From positions 85,914 to 149,913 of the forward strand of contig JAEUSP010000055.1 in NCBI GenBank assembly GCA_016788565.1: a DNA stretch of 64,000 bases. The letters are read 5' to 3'. The notes below the pieces were generated by a model. It had not been told where the DNA came from. It saw only the letters and a program-made list of their open reading frames with translations, and did not search any database. The DNA comes from Chlorobiota bacterium. GTDB taxonomy: Bacteria; Bacteroidota; Ignavibacteria; OLB7. Shown here piece after piece: positions 34,845 through 43,617 of the stretch. A program made the translations under genes and the position numbers. Position 1 is the stretch's first letter, and the number at the start of each line of letters is the position of its first letter.

Positions 34845-36880
34845 TGAACCACTTCAGCTTTTTCACTTTCCGGCAGATTCTGGTTTTGTTGGGATGCTGG
34901 ATGCTGATCCCGAAGCCAACCGCCACGGCACAAGCGAAACCCGACTCGCTGAAAACTGCGCGGGTTTCCGGATTCGTCGGCTACATTCTGGATGGCTTCA
35001 CCTGCAAGTATGCGGTGGCGGCTGGCGGAGCTATCACCACATCAGCGGCGTGCGGAGCGTTTGAAAATGGGAACGACACATCGCTGGAAATTGGGGTTGG
35101 ATATGCTCGCGATTTCAGCTCTCGGCTTGGGCTGCGTGGGTTGTTCACCTTCCGGAACGGGGCGTTTCAGCAATCGTTCAACTGCACCGATCCCGCCCAG
35201 ATTCTTACTCCAACCGGAACAACCCAAGCCCTCACCCGGTTTGTCAACAGGGTTAATGTTTCCACCATCTCACTCTCGCTTCTTGGCGATTTCCAACCGT
35301 TTGCGATCCCGCTGCGGATCAGTGCCGGGCCAGCAGTTTCCATCACGATCAAGGAGGATTACTCAGCTGATGAGGAGGTCGTAACCCCGATAACCGCGGA
35401 GTTTTTGGAGGGTGGACAAACCAGAAACATTGGAGCGGGTAGCGGAAATGGAGGTCACATCAGCGTTGCCGCCGATGCCGAGGCAGCCTATCCAATTATT
35501 GCGGGGGAATCATTGCGGCTGCTGCCGTCGGTTGCGGTTCGGCATTTTTTCAGCTCACCAATCTCGTGGGCATCGTTCGGTTGGAACAGCGTGACGCTGC
35601 GGCTTGGGTTGGAGTATCAGTTTTGGAGTACGCCTGCCGAACCTTCAACCATCGCTCAAGCTCCCTCCAGTCAGCCCGATACAGTTGAGTATCTGGCATC
35701 GCCGCCGGCAATGGAGGTTCCCACGGAAACTCCCGCGCGATTTGCCATTGGCTGGAGCAACACGGCAAACGGCGACACCGCCATTGCACAACAACGGCAG
35801 CTGATCCGCCAGCAGAGCATCCCCCTTCTCCCCTACATTTTTTTCGACTCTGGCTCGACGCAGATTCCCGAGCGGTATCGCTTGCAATCACACGTGGGTG
35901 CGGCAGAACGGGAGAACGCTGCAAGCGAAATCGCCACCGCAGCATGGCTTCACCGAAGTGTGCTTGACACCATCGGCCAGCGGCTGAGGTTGACCCCGGC
36001 GGCACGCATCACCATCACCGGAACAGCACCGGAGCGGACTGGGGCGGATGCAATTTCAACAGCGGCCGCCCGCGCCGCAGCAGTGCAGAACTACCTTGCC
36101 GAGGTTTGGAGCATTGACCGCACCCGCATTGCGATTGCTGGCGTGGCCGCGCCGGAATCGCCAACCATTTCTAGCTCACCTCAAGGGTTTGCCGAAAATA
36201 TCCGTGCGGAAATCGCTTCCGATAACCCCGCGATTCTCTCACCCATCATCTTCCGCGACACGGTTTCCACAATCTCCAATCCCACAATTTCTGGCCGCGT
36301 TATCCCAGGAAGCGACTCACTGATTTCGGTTGAGATTGAGCGCGAAAACGGAGCGCGCCAGCGGTTGGCTTTGCATGATAGAGTTGAGAAAAATGGAGTT
36401 GAGAGAAGCATTCTGGTGGAAGGTGTAGTTCGACCGCTGCCCCGTTTGGCTGGCACCGAGGGGAGCGTTGAAACCCTGCGATTGAAGATCATCACCCGCG
36501 GCCGGAAACCGAGCGAAACGCCACTGTACTTGCGGACGGAGGCAGAGAAGGAAGTGCGGTTGGAGGCGTTGGCATTATTTCCGTTTGGAAGTGCGCGGCT
36601 TGCCGAAAAAGATGCCGAAGCAATCCGGCAACTGCGCCGCTGGGCCGGCCCCAACGCAACCGCCCTCCTGCTTGGCAGCACCGACGATTTAGGGGAAGCA
36701 GCGGGAAACCTTCAGTTGTCGCGTGGGCGCGCAGCCACGGCGGCTGCACTGCTTGGGCTTCCAGTGGCCAGAACGGAAGGGGTTGGGGAAATCGCCAACA
36801 CAGCAACGCTCCGCTACCCAGAAGAACGGATGTACGCCCGAAGCGTTCGCGTGCGGATTGAGAGGGGGAGTGAAGAGTGA
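34844..36880 (+). CDS. Outer-membrane protein with two OmpA-like domains
   Basis: 678 aa from the ATG at 34844, which shares its A with the stop of the preceding gene (TGATG); a GTG one codon earlier is also open. Signal peptide (about 1-31), then beta-strand-rich barrel-like region (GFVGYILDGFTCKYAV ... LRLGLEYQFW, ~40-265). Two OmpA-like peptidoglycan-binding regions follow: PYIFFDSGSTQIPERY (~325-440) and LFPFGSARLAEKDAEAIRQL (~575-678), separated by a ~120-residue beta segment. Coupling suggests a surface partner of the 1524-aa protein. Confidence 0.75.
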   Translation: MNHFSFFTFRQILVLLGCWMLIPKPTATAQAKPDSLKTARVSGFVGYILDGFTCKYAVAAGGAITTSAACGAFENGNDTSLEIGVGYARDFSSRLGLRGLFTFRNGAFQQSFNCTDPAQILTPTGTTQALTRFVNRVNVSTISLSLLGDFQPFAIPLRISAGPAVSITIKEDYSADEEVVTPITAEFLEGGQTRNIGAGSGNGGHISVAADAEAAYPIIAGESLRLLPSVAVRHFFSSPISWASFGWNSVTLRLGLEYQFWSTPAEPSTIAQAPSSQPDTVEYLASPPAMEVPTETPARFAIGWSNTANGDTAIAQQRQLIRQQSIPLLPYIFFDSGSTQIPERYRLQSHVGAAERENAASEIATAAWLHRSVLDTIGQRLRLTPAARITITGTAPERTGADAISTAAARAAAVQNYLAEVWSIDRTRIAIAGVAAPESPTISSSPQGFAENIRAEIASDNPAILSPIIFRDTVSTISNPTISGRVIPGSDSLISVEIERENGARQRLALHDRVEKNGVERSILVEGVVRPLPRLAGTEGSVETLRLKIITRGRKPSETPLYLRTEAEKEVRLEALALFPFGSARLAEKDAEAIRQLRRWAGPNATALLLGSTDDLGEAAGNLQLSRGRAATAAALLGLPVARTEGVGEIANTATLRYPEERMYARSVRVRIERGSEE

Positions 36881-37169
36881 AAGAGTGAGTAGCCTTGTTC
36901 GGTATCGCGCCGCCCCCCTTGCCTGCCCTCACCCCCCGCCCTCTCCCAAGCGTGTGATACTGCTGCTTGCCTCACATTCGTCCGGTGGGAGAGGGAGCCA
37001 AAGCCAAGAGTGAAGAGTGAAGAGTGAAATGTGAAGAGTGAAATAGAGCCGAAGCCGGGAAGGAAATAGGAAAGCGGAGGGCCAGATTCGCAGGCTTCCG
37101 CTCTTGATCCTACTTCCTACTTCCTATTTTCCCCCTTGCCTATCTCACCCCCATCCCCGAAGTTCCCGC
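36881..37169. repeat. Intergenic stretch with hairpin and tandem repeat, no gene
   Basis: 36939-36948 and 36986-36995 form a 10-bp perfect stem (ccctctccca/tgggagaggg) of the kind found as a dispersed element. 37008-37047 is a gagtgaa-type tandem repeat. Nothing else is seen before the leader ORF. Confidence 0.65.
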
Positions 37170-37256
37170 ATGAACAACTCCCTCCACCATACCGCAACTA
37201 CCGCTGCACACCGCAGCACTACTCATAACCAACTCCACAAGGAGCAACTCACATGA
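37170..37256 (+). CDS. Leader ORF of FG-GAP gene 1 (28 codons)
   Basis: Encodes MNNSLHHTATTAAHRSTTHN plus 8 residues (ends KEQLT). Its TGA (37254-37256) overlaps the ATG of the FG-GAP gene (ATGA), and an aaggag Shine-Dalgarno for the latter lies within its last codons. The second copy of the unit has a matching ORF of the same length with 11 substitutions and no indels. Whether it is translated is an inference. Confidence 0.5.
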   Translation: MNNSLHHTATTAAHRSTTHNQLHKEQLT

Positions 37257-39085
37257 AGAACAACCGCCGAAACACCCACCGACAACGAAGCCGCGCGCCA
37301 TCACGCAGCATGGGACTGCTGGGTTTGCTGCTGCTTGCGCTGCTGCTGCCGACAGCCGCAACCGCACAAACGCCACCCAAACGAATTGACCCCAGAAACC
37401 CCGATGCCGGCACCTTGCAGATGATCGCGCAACATGTGCTCACCGGATGCAAACCAGGCGTTGGAAACCTTACTGGCGAGATTCACCCGCTGGGGAAAAC
37501 TCCACTCGGTGAACATGTCTGGCTCTTAGAACGAGTACGGTGCGATACCTCCATCGAAGAGTATGGCTATCCTACTCAGCCCAAAGACTTCCTACTCTGC
37601 CGAACCGACAGCACTGGGGCGATACCGCCGATAGAACGTCTGGTACGGATCGGGACTAGTGACGTTGCCACAGAACTACGGTTCTTGTGCGCAGCAGATT
37701 TCGATGGGAACGGATACCAGGATGTCGTCTGCCAAGTCCATCGAATCAATGATACCAGCAATGGGAATGTGAAGGGGTATCGCATCTGTGCCGTAGCGGT
37801 GTTTTGGGCAAACGATCTGGGGGAGTATGCGGAAGATGATACGACACAGATATCGAACGGGGCGCAAGCATGGTTAGGGCCGAGTTATGGGATTGGTGGG
37901 GACATAGACAATGATGGATGTGAGGATGGATTATTGATGTTTACCGGATCGGGGTATCGGGATGGGAAGCCGTATGGTGGTTTGCCAGTAGCGTATCTAC
38001 TACGCGGAGCAACGAAGCGATGGAAGGGAAGTGAACAAAGCATAGCCCGAGTGCAGCCCTGGTGGTATATGGCCAAGGGAGTAGATATCACCACGATGAG
38101 CCTCCTGGACGCAGACTGCGACGGGTGGAAGGATTTGGTGTTCTATGGTGGTGGTACGGCTGGCTCAATCAGCATCTGCTACGGACGACCCAACGCCTTC
38201 CCCGATACCAACAATATCCAAACACTCACCATCCCCCAAGAACTTGGATGGCCTGCTCTGCTGAGCGATGTCACCGGTGACGGTGTTCCGGAACTCTTGG
38301 TCAAATCCAGAGTCTCCATCACCGACCGCATCCTCCTCTTTGCTGGTAAACCACGGCAACGGTTGTTGGAGCAGTACGGCTCCGGCAACGATTCCCTGGA
38401 CCGCGCCCAAGGACGTTTCCCAACCAGACCCTGGGCGCAAGTCATCTTGCCATCACTCCTCCATGATGGGTGGTTCAAGAGCGGTCCCATCGTACCTATC
38501 GGTGATTTGGACGGAAATGGCACTGATGAACTCTGGAGCAGTTCCCCACCCTTTTTATTGGGGTATCGTGTCGAAGAGAAGTGTGACTCCTTAGCAGACC
38601 TGGTGTATCGGTGGAACTCTCCAGCCGATGTCGCACCATTAGGTCGGCTCAGTGCCAGCACCTTGCCAGTGTTGGCATTGGGCTATGGTGGAGGCATCAG
38701 CTATCTGCGAGCAACAACCATCTCCGAGACTTGGGGCAGCGAGTATCGGCTGCCGCATGAGCCTGGCTACCGTTGCCAATATGCTGCAAGTGCGGTGCAA
38801 GACCTAACGCCAAGACTACTGAACGAAGACTCTTGGCAACTTCAGGTGTTTCCTCAACCCGCACACAGCCAAGCGACCATCCACTGGAACACGGAACAGA
38901 CTGCCGACACTCTCTACCTCACGATCCACGACATCCTTGGCCGCCAAGTCTGGCAGGCAACGATTCCTCAAGGACAGTCCTCCATCGAATGGAACACGGC
39001 CAATCTGGTCGGCGGGGTCTATACCATCACGCTTGGCAACGCCAAGCATACAACGACGATCACCACACTCATTCAATCACACTAA
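37253..39085 (+). CDS. FG-GAP repeat secreted protein (copy 1) with T9SS-like tail
   Basis: 610 aa with a basic n-region and a hydrophobic signal core (MGLLGLLLLALLLPTAATAQ). Five calcium-type DxDxDG/FG-GAP repeats can be read: ADFDGNGYQDVV, DIDNDGCEDGLL, DADCDGWKDLVF, DVTGDGVPELLV and DLDGNGTDELW. This predicts a beta-propeller. The last ~85 residues (VFPQPAHSQATIHWN ... TIHDILGRQVWQATIP) are a T9SS-type sorting domain. Start chosen at ATG 37253, overlapping the leader. The N-terminus (~78 residues), residues ~305-330 and the C-terminus are nearly identical to copy 2; the rest has diverged. Confidence 0.85.
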   Translation: MKNNRRNTHRQRSRAPSRSMGLLGLLLLALLLPTAATAQTPPKRIDPRNPDAGTLQMIAQHVLTGCKPGVGNLTGEIHPLGKTPLGEHVWLLERVRCDTSIEEYGYPTQPKDFLLCRTDSTGAIPPIERLVRIGTSDVATELRFLCAADFDGNGYQDVVCQVHRINDTSNGNVKGYRICAVAVFWANDLGEYAEDDTTQISNGAQAWLGPSYGIGGDIDNDGCEDGLLMFTGSGYRDGKPYGGLPVAYLLRGATKRWKGSEQSIARVQPWWYMAKGVDITTMSLLDADCDGWKDLVFYGGGTAGSISICYGRPNAFPDTNNIQTLTIPQELGWPALLSDVTGDGVPELLVKSRVSITDRILLFAGKPRQRLLEQYGSGNDSLDRAQGRFPTRPWAQVILPSLLHDGWFKSGPIVPIGDLDGNGTDELWSSSPPFLLGYRVEEKCDSLADLVYRWNSPADVAPLGRLSASTLPVLALGYGGGISYLRATTISETWGSEYRLPHEPGYRCQYAASAVQDLTPRLLNEDSWQLQVFPQPAHSQATIHWNTEQTADTLYLTIHDILGRQVWQATIPQGQSSIEWNTANLVGGVYTITLGNAKHTTTITTLIQSH

Positions 39086-39098
39086 TCCTCTTCATGCT

Positions 39099-39509
39099 AT
39101 GACGACCTATCGCACTCTTCTACCTTGCCTTCTGATGCTGGCATCCTGCGCTGCACCGCTAACAGCGCAAACCTTGTACGAGTGGCAGCAATGCGACACC
39201 TGCTTCAAGGGCTACGACGTGAACTGGCAACAGCACCACCAATTTGAAATCGGTGGCGAAGACCTTGCCTTGCCCACGCAAGGCCGCCGTGATTTTACGA
39301 TGGAGTTCGGATACTTCTACGGGATGCCCACCAGCTTGGCGCGTTATGCCGATGTGTTGCTTGGGAAGAACCCACCCCATTTTTCCCCTTGCACACAACC
39401 GCAATCAATCCGAAGTTCCCGCATGAACAACTCCTTCCACCATACCGCAACTACCGCTGCCAACCGCAGCGCAACCAATAACCAACTCCACCAGGAGGAA
39501 CCAACATGA
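39099..39509 (+). pseudogene. Truncated small secreted gene fused in frame to leader 2
   Basis: Starts MTTYRTLLPCLLMLASCAAP (signal peptide) and matches the intact-looking copy at 41337 through ...MPTSLARYAD (39353), then diverges. The frame continues without a stop through the repeat-unit junction and into the second leader ORF (39423-39509), stopping at the TGA that overlaps FG-GAP gene 2. The original gene has lost its 3' part at the duplication junction; the readthrough protein would be 136 aa. Function unknown. Confidence 0.75.
39423..39509 (+). CDS. Leader ORF of FG-GAP gene 2 (28 codons)
   Basis: Same layout as 37170-37256: starts MNNSFHHTATTAANRSATNN, ends HQEEPT, stop TGA overlaps the next ATG (ATGA). 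The aggagg Shine-Dalgarno of the FG-GAP gene lies inside it. In frame with the truncated gene upstream, so it may be translated as that gene's tail. Confidence 0.5.
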   Translation: MNNSFHHTATTAANRSATNNQLHQEEPT

Positions 39510-41323
39510 AGAACAACCACCGAAACACCCACCGACAACGAAGCCGCGCGCCATCACGCAGCGTGGGGCTGCTGGGCTTGCTGCTGCTTGCGCTGCTGCT
39601 GCCGACAGCCGCAACCGCACAAACGCCACCCAAACGAATTGACCCCAGAAACCCCGATGCCGGCACCTTGCAGATGATTGCACAACACGTGCTCACCGGA
39701 TGCAAACCAGGCATTGGAAACCTTACTGGTGAGATTCACCCCCTCGGCAAACTCTCCACCGCCGGACCCGTGGCGTGGCTGCTCGATCGCGTTCGTTGTG
39801 ACACCACTTTTGGCGATGCCTCGAAGCAACCACGTGACCTGTTGTTGGTACGTGCCGTTGATGGGGCAATCCCCCCATTGGATAGTGCCGAGCGTATCGG
39901 CGCTAGCGAACTGGGGAGTGTCACCGAGTTCGTGTGTGCAAGTGATCTTGATGGTAATGGGCATCAAGACCTCATCTGTACAGTTCGCCAGCTGAATGAT
40001 ACAAGTTTTGGTCCAAGCGTCGGGTATGAGTATGGCAAACTGGTCATTTTCTGGAGCAGCTCCAAGGGGAAGTATTCGATTGCTGACACGACTCAAGTGA
40101 GTAACGGTACACAGGCATGGTTTGGCCCGGATAAGGGGATAAGTGGAGACTTTGACAACGATGGAATAGGAGACGGATTAGTATTGTACGCATCAGGGCT
40201 TGTGAATGGAACACCAATAACAAAAGGCTTACCTGGTGGGTACTTATTGCATGGTGGGCATCGTTGGTCAGGTGAGGAACAAAGCAATAAAGAAGTACTC
40301 GGATGGTGGAGCGTTCCGTCCCAAGAACGAGTAAGCTCAATAGAGTATCTCGACGCAGACTGCGACGGGTGGAAGGATTTGGTGTTTTTTAACACGACAT
40401 CCGCTGCTGGCTCAATCAGCATCTGCTACGGACGACCCAACGCCTTCCCTGATACCAACAACATCCAAACCGTGACACTACCTCGCGATACTGGCTGGCC
40501 TACACTCCTCACCGATGTTACCGGAGATGGTGTACCGGAACTCATTGTTGCTGCTACCTTTTATGATCAAATCCTTGTCTTTGCTGGCAAAGCTGGGCAA
40601 CGATTGTTGGAACAATATGGCTCCGGCAACGATTCCCTCGACCGTGCCCAAGGACGTTTCCCCACCAGACCCTGGGTACGCCTCTGGATGCCATCCCATC
40701 TCCATGATGGATGGTTCAAGAGTATCAGCACCTATGACTTAGGTGACGTGTCTGGTGATGGAGCCAAAGAGATTTGGACCATCTCCCACCCGTACTTACT
40801 CGGTTATGTCACCGGAACAAAACTCGATTCCTTAGTGGATGTTCTTGCCGATGCAGGAGATTATCGGCAAAATATCGGCTTGATAGATGGCTCGAGAAGT
40901 TCGATTATCTGCATTGGGTATCGTGATGGCCGAGTGACGTACCAGCGTGCCGTCGGGGTACCACAGACCTGGGGCAGCGAGTATCGCTTGCCGCATGACA
41001 CCGGATACCGTTGCCAATATGCTGCAAGTGCGGTGGCAAGCCCAGCAGAAGCACCATCAACCGAAAATTCATGGCAACTTCAGGTTGTCCCTCAACCCGC
41101 GCACGGCCATGCGACCATCCACTGGAACACGGAACAGACTGCCGACACTCTCTACCTCACGATCCACGATGTCCTTGGCCGCCAAGTCTGGCAAACAACC
41201 ATTCCCGAAGGGCAGTCCTCCATCGAATGGAACACGGCCAATCTGGTCGGCGGAGTCTATACCATCACGCTGGCCAACAGCCAGCACGCAACCACCATCA
41301 CCACGCTCATTCAACAACACTAA
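39506..41323 (+). CDS. FG-GAP repeat secreted protein (copy 2) with T9SS-like tail
   Basis: 605 aa, tandem duplicate of the gene at 37253. The same signal peptide and first ~78 residues are almost unchanged (three substitutions). The FG-GAP blades are SDLDGNGHQDLI, DFDNDGIGDGLV, DADCDGWKDLVF, DVTGDGVPELIV and DVSGDGAKEIWT. The middle is clearly diverged, while GSISICYGRPNAFPDTNN, LLEQYGSGNDSLDRAQGRFP and the sorting domain are near identical. This mosaic suggests later gene conversion of the ends. Role as a surface or secreted propeller protein is inferred. Confidence 0.85.
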   Translation: MKNNHRNTHRQRSRAPSRSVGLLGLLLLALLLPTAATAQTPPKRIDPRNPDAGTLQMIAQHVLTGCKPGIGNLTGEIHPLGKLSTAGPVAWLLDRVRCDTTFGDASKQPRDLLLVRAVDGAIPPLDSAERIGASELGSVTEFVCASDLDGNGHQDLICTVRQLNDTSFGPSVGYEYGKLVIFWSSSKGKYSIADTTQVSNGTQAWFGPDKGISGDFDNDGIGDGLVLYASGLVNGTPITKGLPGGYLLHGGHRWSGEEQSNKEVLGWWSVPSQERVSSIEYLDADCDGWKDLVFFNTTSAAGSISICYGRPNAFPDTNNIQTVTLPRDTGWPTLLTDVTGDGVPELIVAATFYDQILVFAGKAGQRLLEQYGSGNDSLDRAQGRFPTRPWVRLWMPSHLHDGWFKSISTYDLGDVSGDGAKEIWTISHPYLLGYVTGTKLDSLVDVLADAGDYRQNIGLIDGSRSSIICIGYRDGRVTYQRAVGVPQTWGSEYRLPHDTGYRCQYAASAVASPAEAPSTENSWQLQVVPQPAHGHATIHWNTEQTADTLYLTIHDVLGRQVWQTTIPEGQSSIEWNTANLVGGVYTITLANSQHATTITTLIQQH

Positions 41324-41336
41324 TCCTCTTCATGCT

Positions 41337-42290
41337 ATGACGACCTATCGCACTCTTCTACCTTGCCTTCTGATGCTGGGGTTGTTCGCATCATCACTAC
41401 CGGCCCAACAGCTCTATAAGTGGCAGCAATGCGACACCTGCTTCAAAGGCTACGACGTGAACTGGCAACAGCACCACCAATTTGAAATCGGTGGCGAAGA
41501 CCTTGCCTTGCCCACGCAAGGCCGCCGTGATTTTACGATGGAGTTCGGATACTTCTACGGAATGCCCACCAGCTTGGCTCGTTATGCCGATAGCACCAAG
41601 TGGTGGCTGTGGCAGGATGGCCAACGCGACAGCGATAGCCTAACCGCCATCCGCTGGAAGCAGGTTGCCGACACCAACCTGAAGGTCTATGCCGCACCGT
41701 ATCTTCAGCGTCTCACCTGAGTGAACCGCTATCTTGCCCCACTATTGAGAACACCAACCATCATTTCGATATTGGCATTGCCTTTCCGCCAACGCCACCA
41801 CAACCGCCGTTTGGTTTGCCGCCGGGCCTTCCGCCAATTTTCTTTGGCCCAACAACTGGGAAGACTGTGGTGGATTCGATTGATGTTGTTCACCACGTAA
41901 CGCGAACCGGAACCTTCCTTGCTTCTTCGGGAAATGTGGCGATCAATCGCCGTGCAGTTCGCAGCCACGAATTGGTGAGTTGGCTGGACACCAAGCCCAA
42001 GGAGATAGCAACGGCCGCTCTGCAACTGCAAGTCATTCCAAACCCAACCATTGCTGGCGAAGTAGAACTACGGCTACAAAGCCAAGCACCCGGGAAAGTG
42101 GAGTTGAGAGTACACACCATGCTTGGCCAACAGATTGCCACGCTGCCAACCGTTGAAATCGCACAAGTCGGTGGACGGGGATCGGGTGGGCGGGGATCGG
42201 GCAGGGCTGTTACGTGTTCACCCAACCCGATGGAGGCGGGGACGTTTCTGGCCATGCCGATCGTCGCGGTGGGGACGGCACGGTTCTGCG
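41337..42290 (+). pseudogene. Frameshifted secreted protein with T9SS domain remnant
   Basis: Opens with MTTYRTLLPCLLMLGLFASS and continues to ...KVYAAPYLQRLT, stopping at 41720. In another frame, coding sequence resumes at once (ENTNHHFDIGIAFPPTPPQP, ~41745) and runs to a sorting-domain segment (LQLQVIPNPTIAGEVELRLQ). From about 42160 the domain breaks again: GCYVFTQPDGGG in one frame and GTFLAMPIVAVG in another, around a duplicated ggatcgg stretch. At least two frameshifts are needed, so this is a decayed gene or carries sequencing errors. 42291-42488 holds no gene; 42352-42380 resembles a palindromic dispersed repeat. Confidence 0.7.
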
Positions 42291-42488
42291 CATCGAACAC
42301 CCTCTCTGCCCTGCTTCTGCACAGGGGGAGAACTCAACACCAGCCAACACCCACAGCCCCAACGGGGCGAAAGACCAATACCCCACAACCGAAGATGAGG
42401 ATGGTTTTCGGGTGTTCTGCCAGCGGCTGTTCCATGAGTTTTTGTCTCTCAAGCCACTTCTCCTCTGAACACTTAACAGCCCTGCCAC

Positions 42489-43487
42489 TCACCCCCACCC
42501 ATCTTTCACCAGCTGATTCAGCGCGGCCCAGAAATCTTGGTAGTTGTGGAACCGGCAGCCGCTGGCGTGGTTGTGGCCGCCGCCGCCAAAGCGTTCGGCA
42601 AACCCGCGGGCGTTCACTTTCCCCCCCTCAATCGAGCGAACAGAGCAGCGGATCGCCAAGTCCTCCTGAATGGAGTAAATCAGCCCGATGACGTTTGGCT
42701 TATCGTGGCTGTGGTTGCAAAGGAAGTTGCCAAGCTCCGAACTAAACGCGCTGGAGTTCACCACCCGAACGGTTACGCCATCCACGTGAAGGTCAATCGT
42801 GTGGTGCATCACTTTGGCGATTTGTGCTTCCACCATTTTCACAATCCCCCTCCCTTCCGATAGCAGCCTTGCCAGCACCCGCTCGGGGTCGGCAAGGAAT
42901 TCGTTCAGCAAGTGCTGCATCGAATCCACATAACCATCCATCGTGTTCAAGGCGGCGTTGATCTCGGCTGATTCGGGAAGCGCCCACTCCCAAATATCTT
43001 GGTCGGCAATGTACCGCAGCAGCATCGGGGTTTCGTCAGCGGCCCCCCACTGGTTGTTGAAGTAGTTCCAGACCAACGTTGCACCGCTTAGCCCCGGCCC
43101 CATTTCAATCACCGCTTCGTCGCAAAACTGAAGCAGTTCATCGCGCTGTTGCCGCGCGGTCTCGTGGTGGTCAATGCAGATTGTTGGCGGGTTAGCAACT
43201 GCTAATTTGTTGGTTTCCCGAAGGTGCTCCATCACCTGGTCATATTTCACGTTGGAGAAGCTAACATCCAGCAGGTAGATCGCTTCCACAGGATGCTTCG
43301 GCACGATTTCACGGTGAAGATAGTTCGGGGAAAACGGGGCATTCCACTCGGTGTTGTAGGTCACCGGGCAGAAACGGATATCGGTATGTTCCAGCATCCC
43401 ACGCTGGGCAAGGCGGTGGTGCAAGGCGGCGGCGGCCGCGGACCCGTCGTTGCAGGGGGCGTGGTAAAAGCAAAGGATTGTGGTCAT
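42489..43487 (-). CDS. DHH family phosphoesterase
   Basis: 332 aa. DHH motifs: HAPCNDGSAAAAALH (metal-binding Asp in NDG), LLDVSFS, ICIDHHETA (the DHH triad) and GLSGATLVWNYF; the C-terminal DHHA1 substrate motif appears as FGGGGHNHASGCRF. It is of the size and style of single-domain nanoRNase or oligonucleotide phosphoesterases (NrnA/NrnB-like), but the exact substrate (nanoRNA, pAp or cyclic dinucleotide) is not readable. Next to threonine aldolase on the same strand, with a 44-bp repeat in between. Confidence 0.85.
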   Translation of the reverse strand: MTTILCFYHAPCNDGSAAAAALHHRLAQRGMLEHTDIRFCPVTYNTEWNAPFSPNYLHREIVPKHPVEAIYLLDVSFSNVKYDQVMEHLRETNKLAVANPPTICIDHHETARQQRDELLQFCDEAVIEMGPGLSGATLVWNYFNNQWGAADETPMLLRYIADQDIWEWALPESAEINAALNTMDGYVDSMQHLLNEFLADPERVLARLLSEGRGIVKMVEAQIAKVMHHTIDLHVDGVTVRVVNSSAFSSELGNFLCNHSHDKPNVIGLIYSIQEDLAIRCSVRSIEGGKVNARGFAERFGGGGHNHASGCRFHNYQDFWAALNQLVKDGWG

Positions 43488-43515
43488 GGTTAGCGATGGG
43501 TTAATGATAGAGTTT

Positions 43516-43559
43516 GGTGGCTCCGCTCATACTTCGACGGAGCTCAGCATGAGCGGGGA
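43516..43559 (-). repeat. 44-bp dispersed repeat, copy A
   Basis: Exact reverse complement of 44745-44788 over all 44 bases. A closely related copy is at 61918-61961. With copy B it brackets the threonine aldolase gene in inverted orientation. Confidence 0.9.
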
Positions 43560-43617
43560 GGCTATTCGGTGGATGTTGCACAGCAGCCGTGGATGAGGCA
43601 TGGATTCTGTTGCTCCC

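Noticed and set aside
37008..37047. gagtgaa tandem considered as a CRISPR or iteron
   Set aside because: No spacers and no replication genes nearby.
42300..42488. Possible extra gene after the frameshifted secreted protein
   Set aside because: Frames here belong to repeat-like DNA with no start or domain; left as intergenic.
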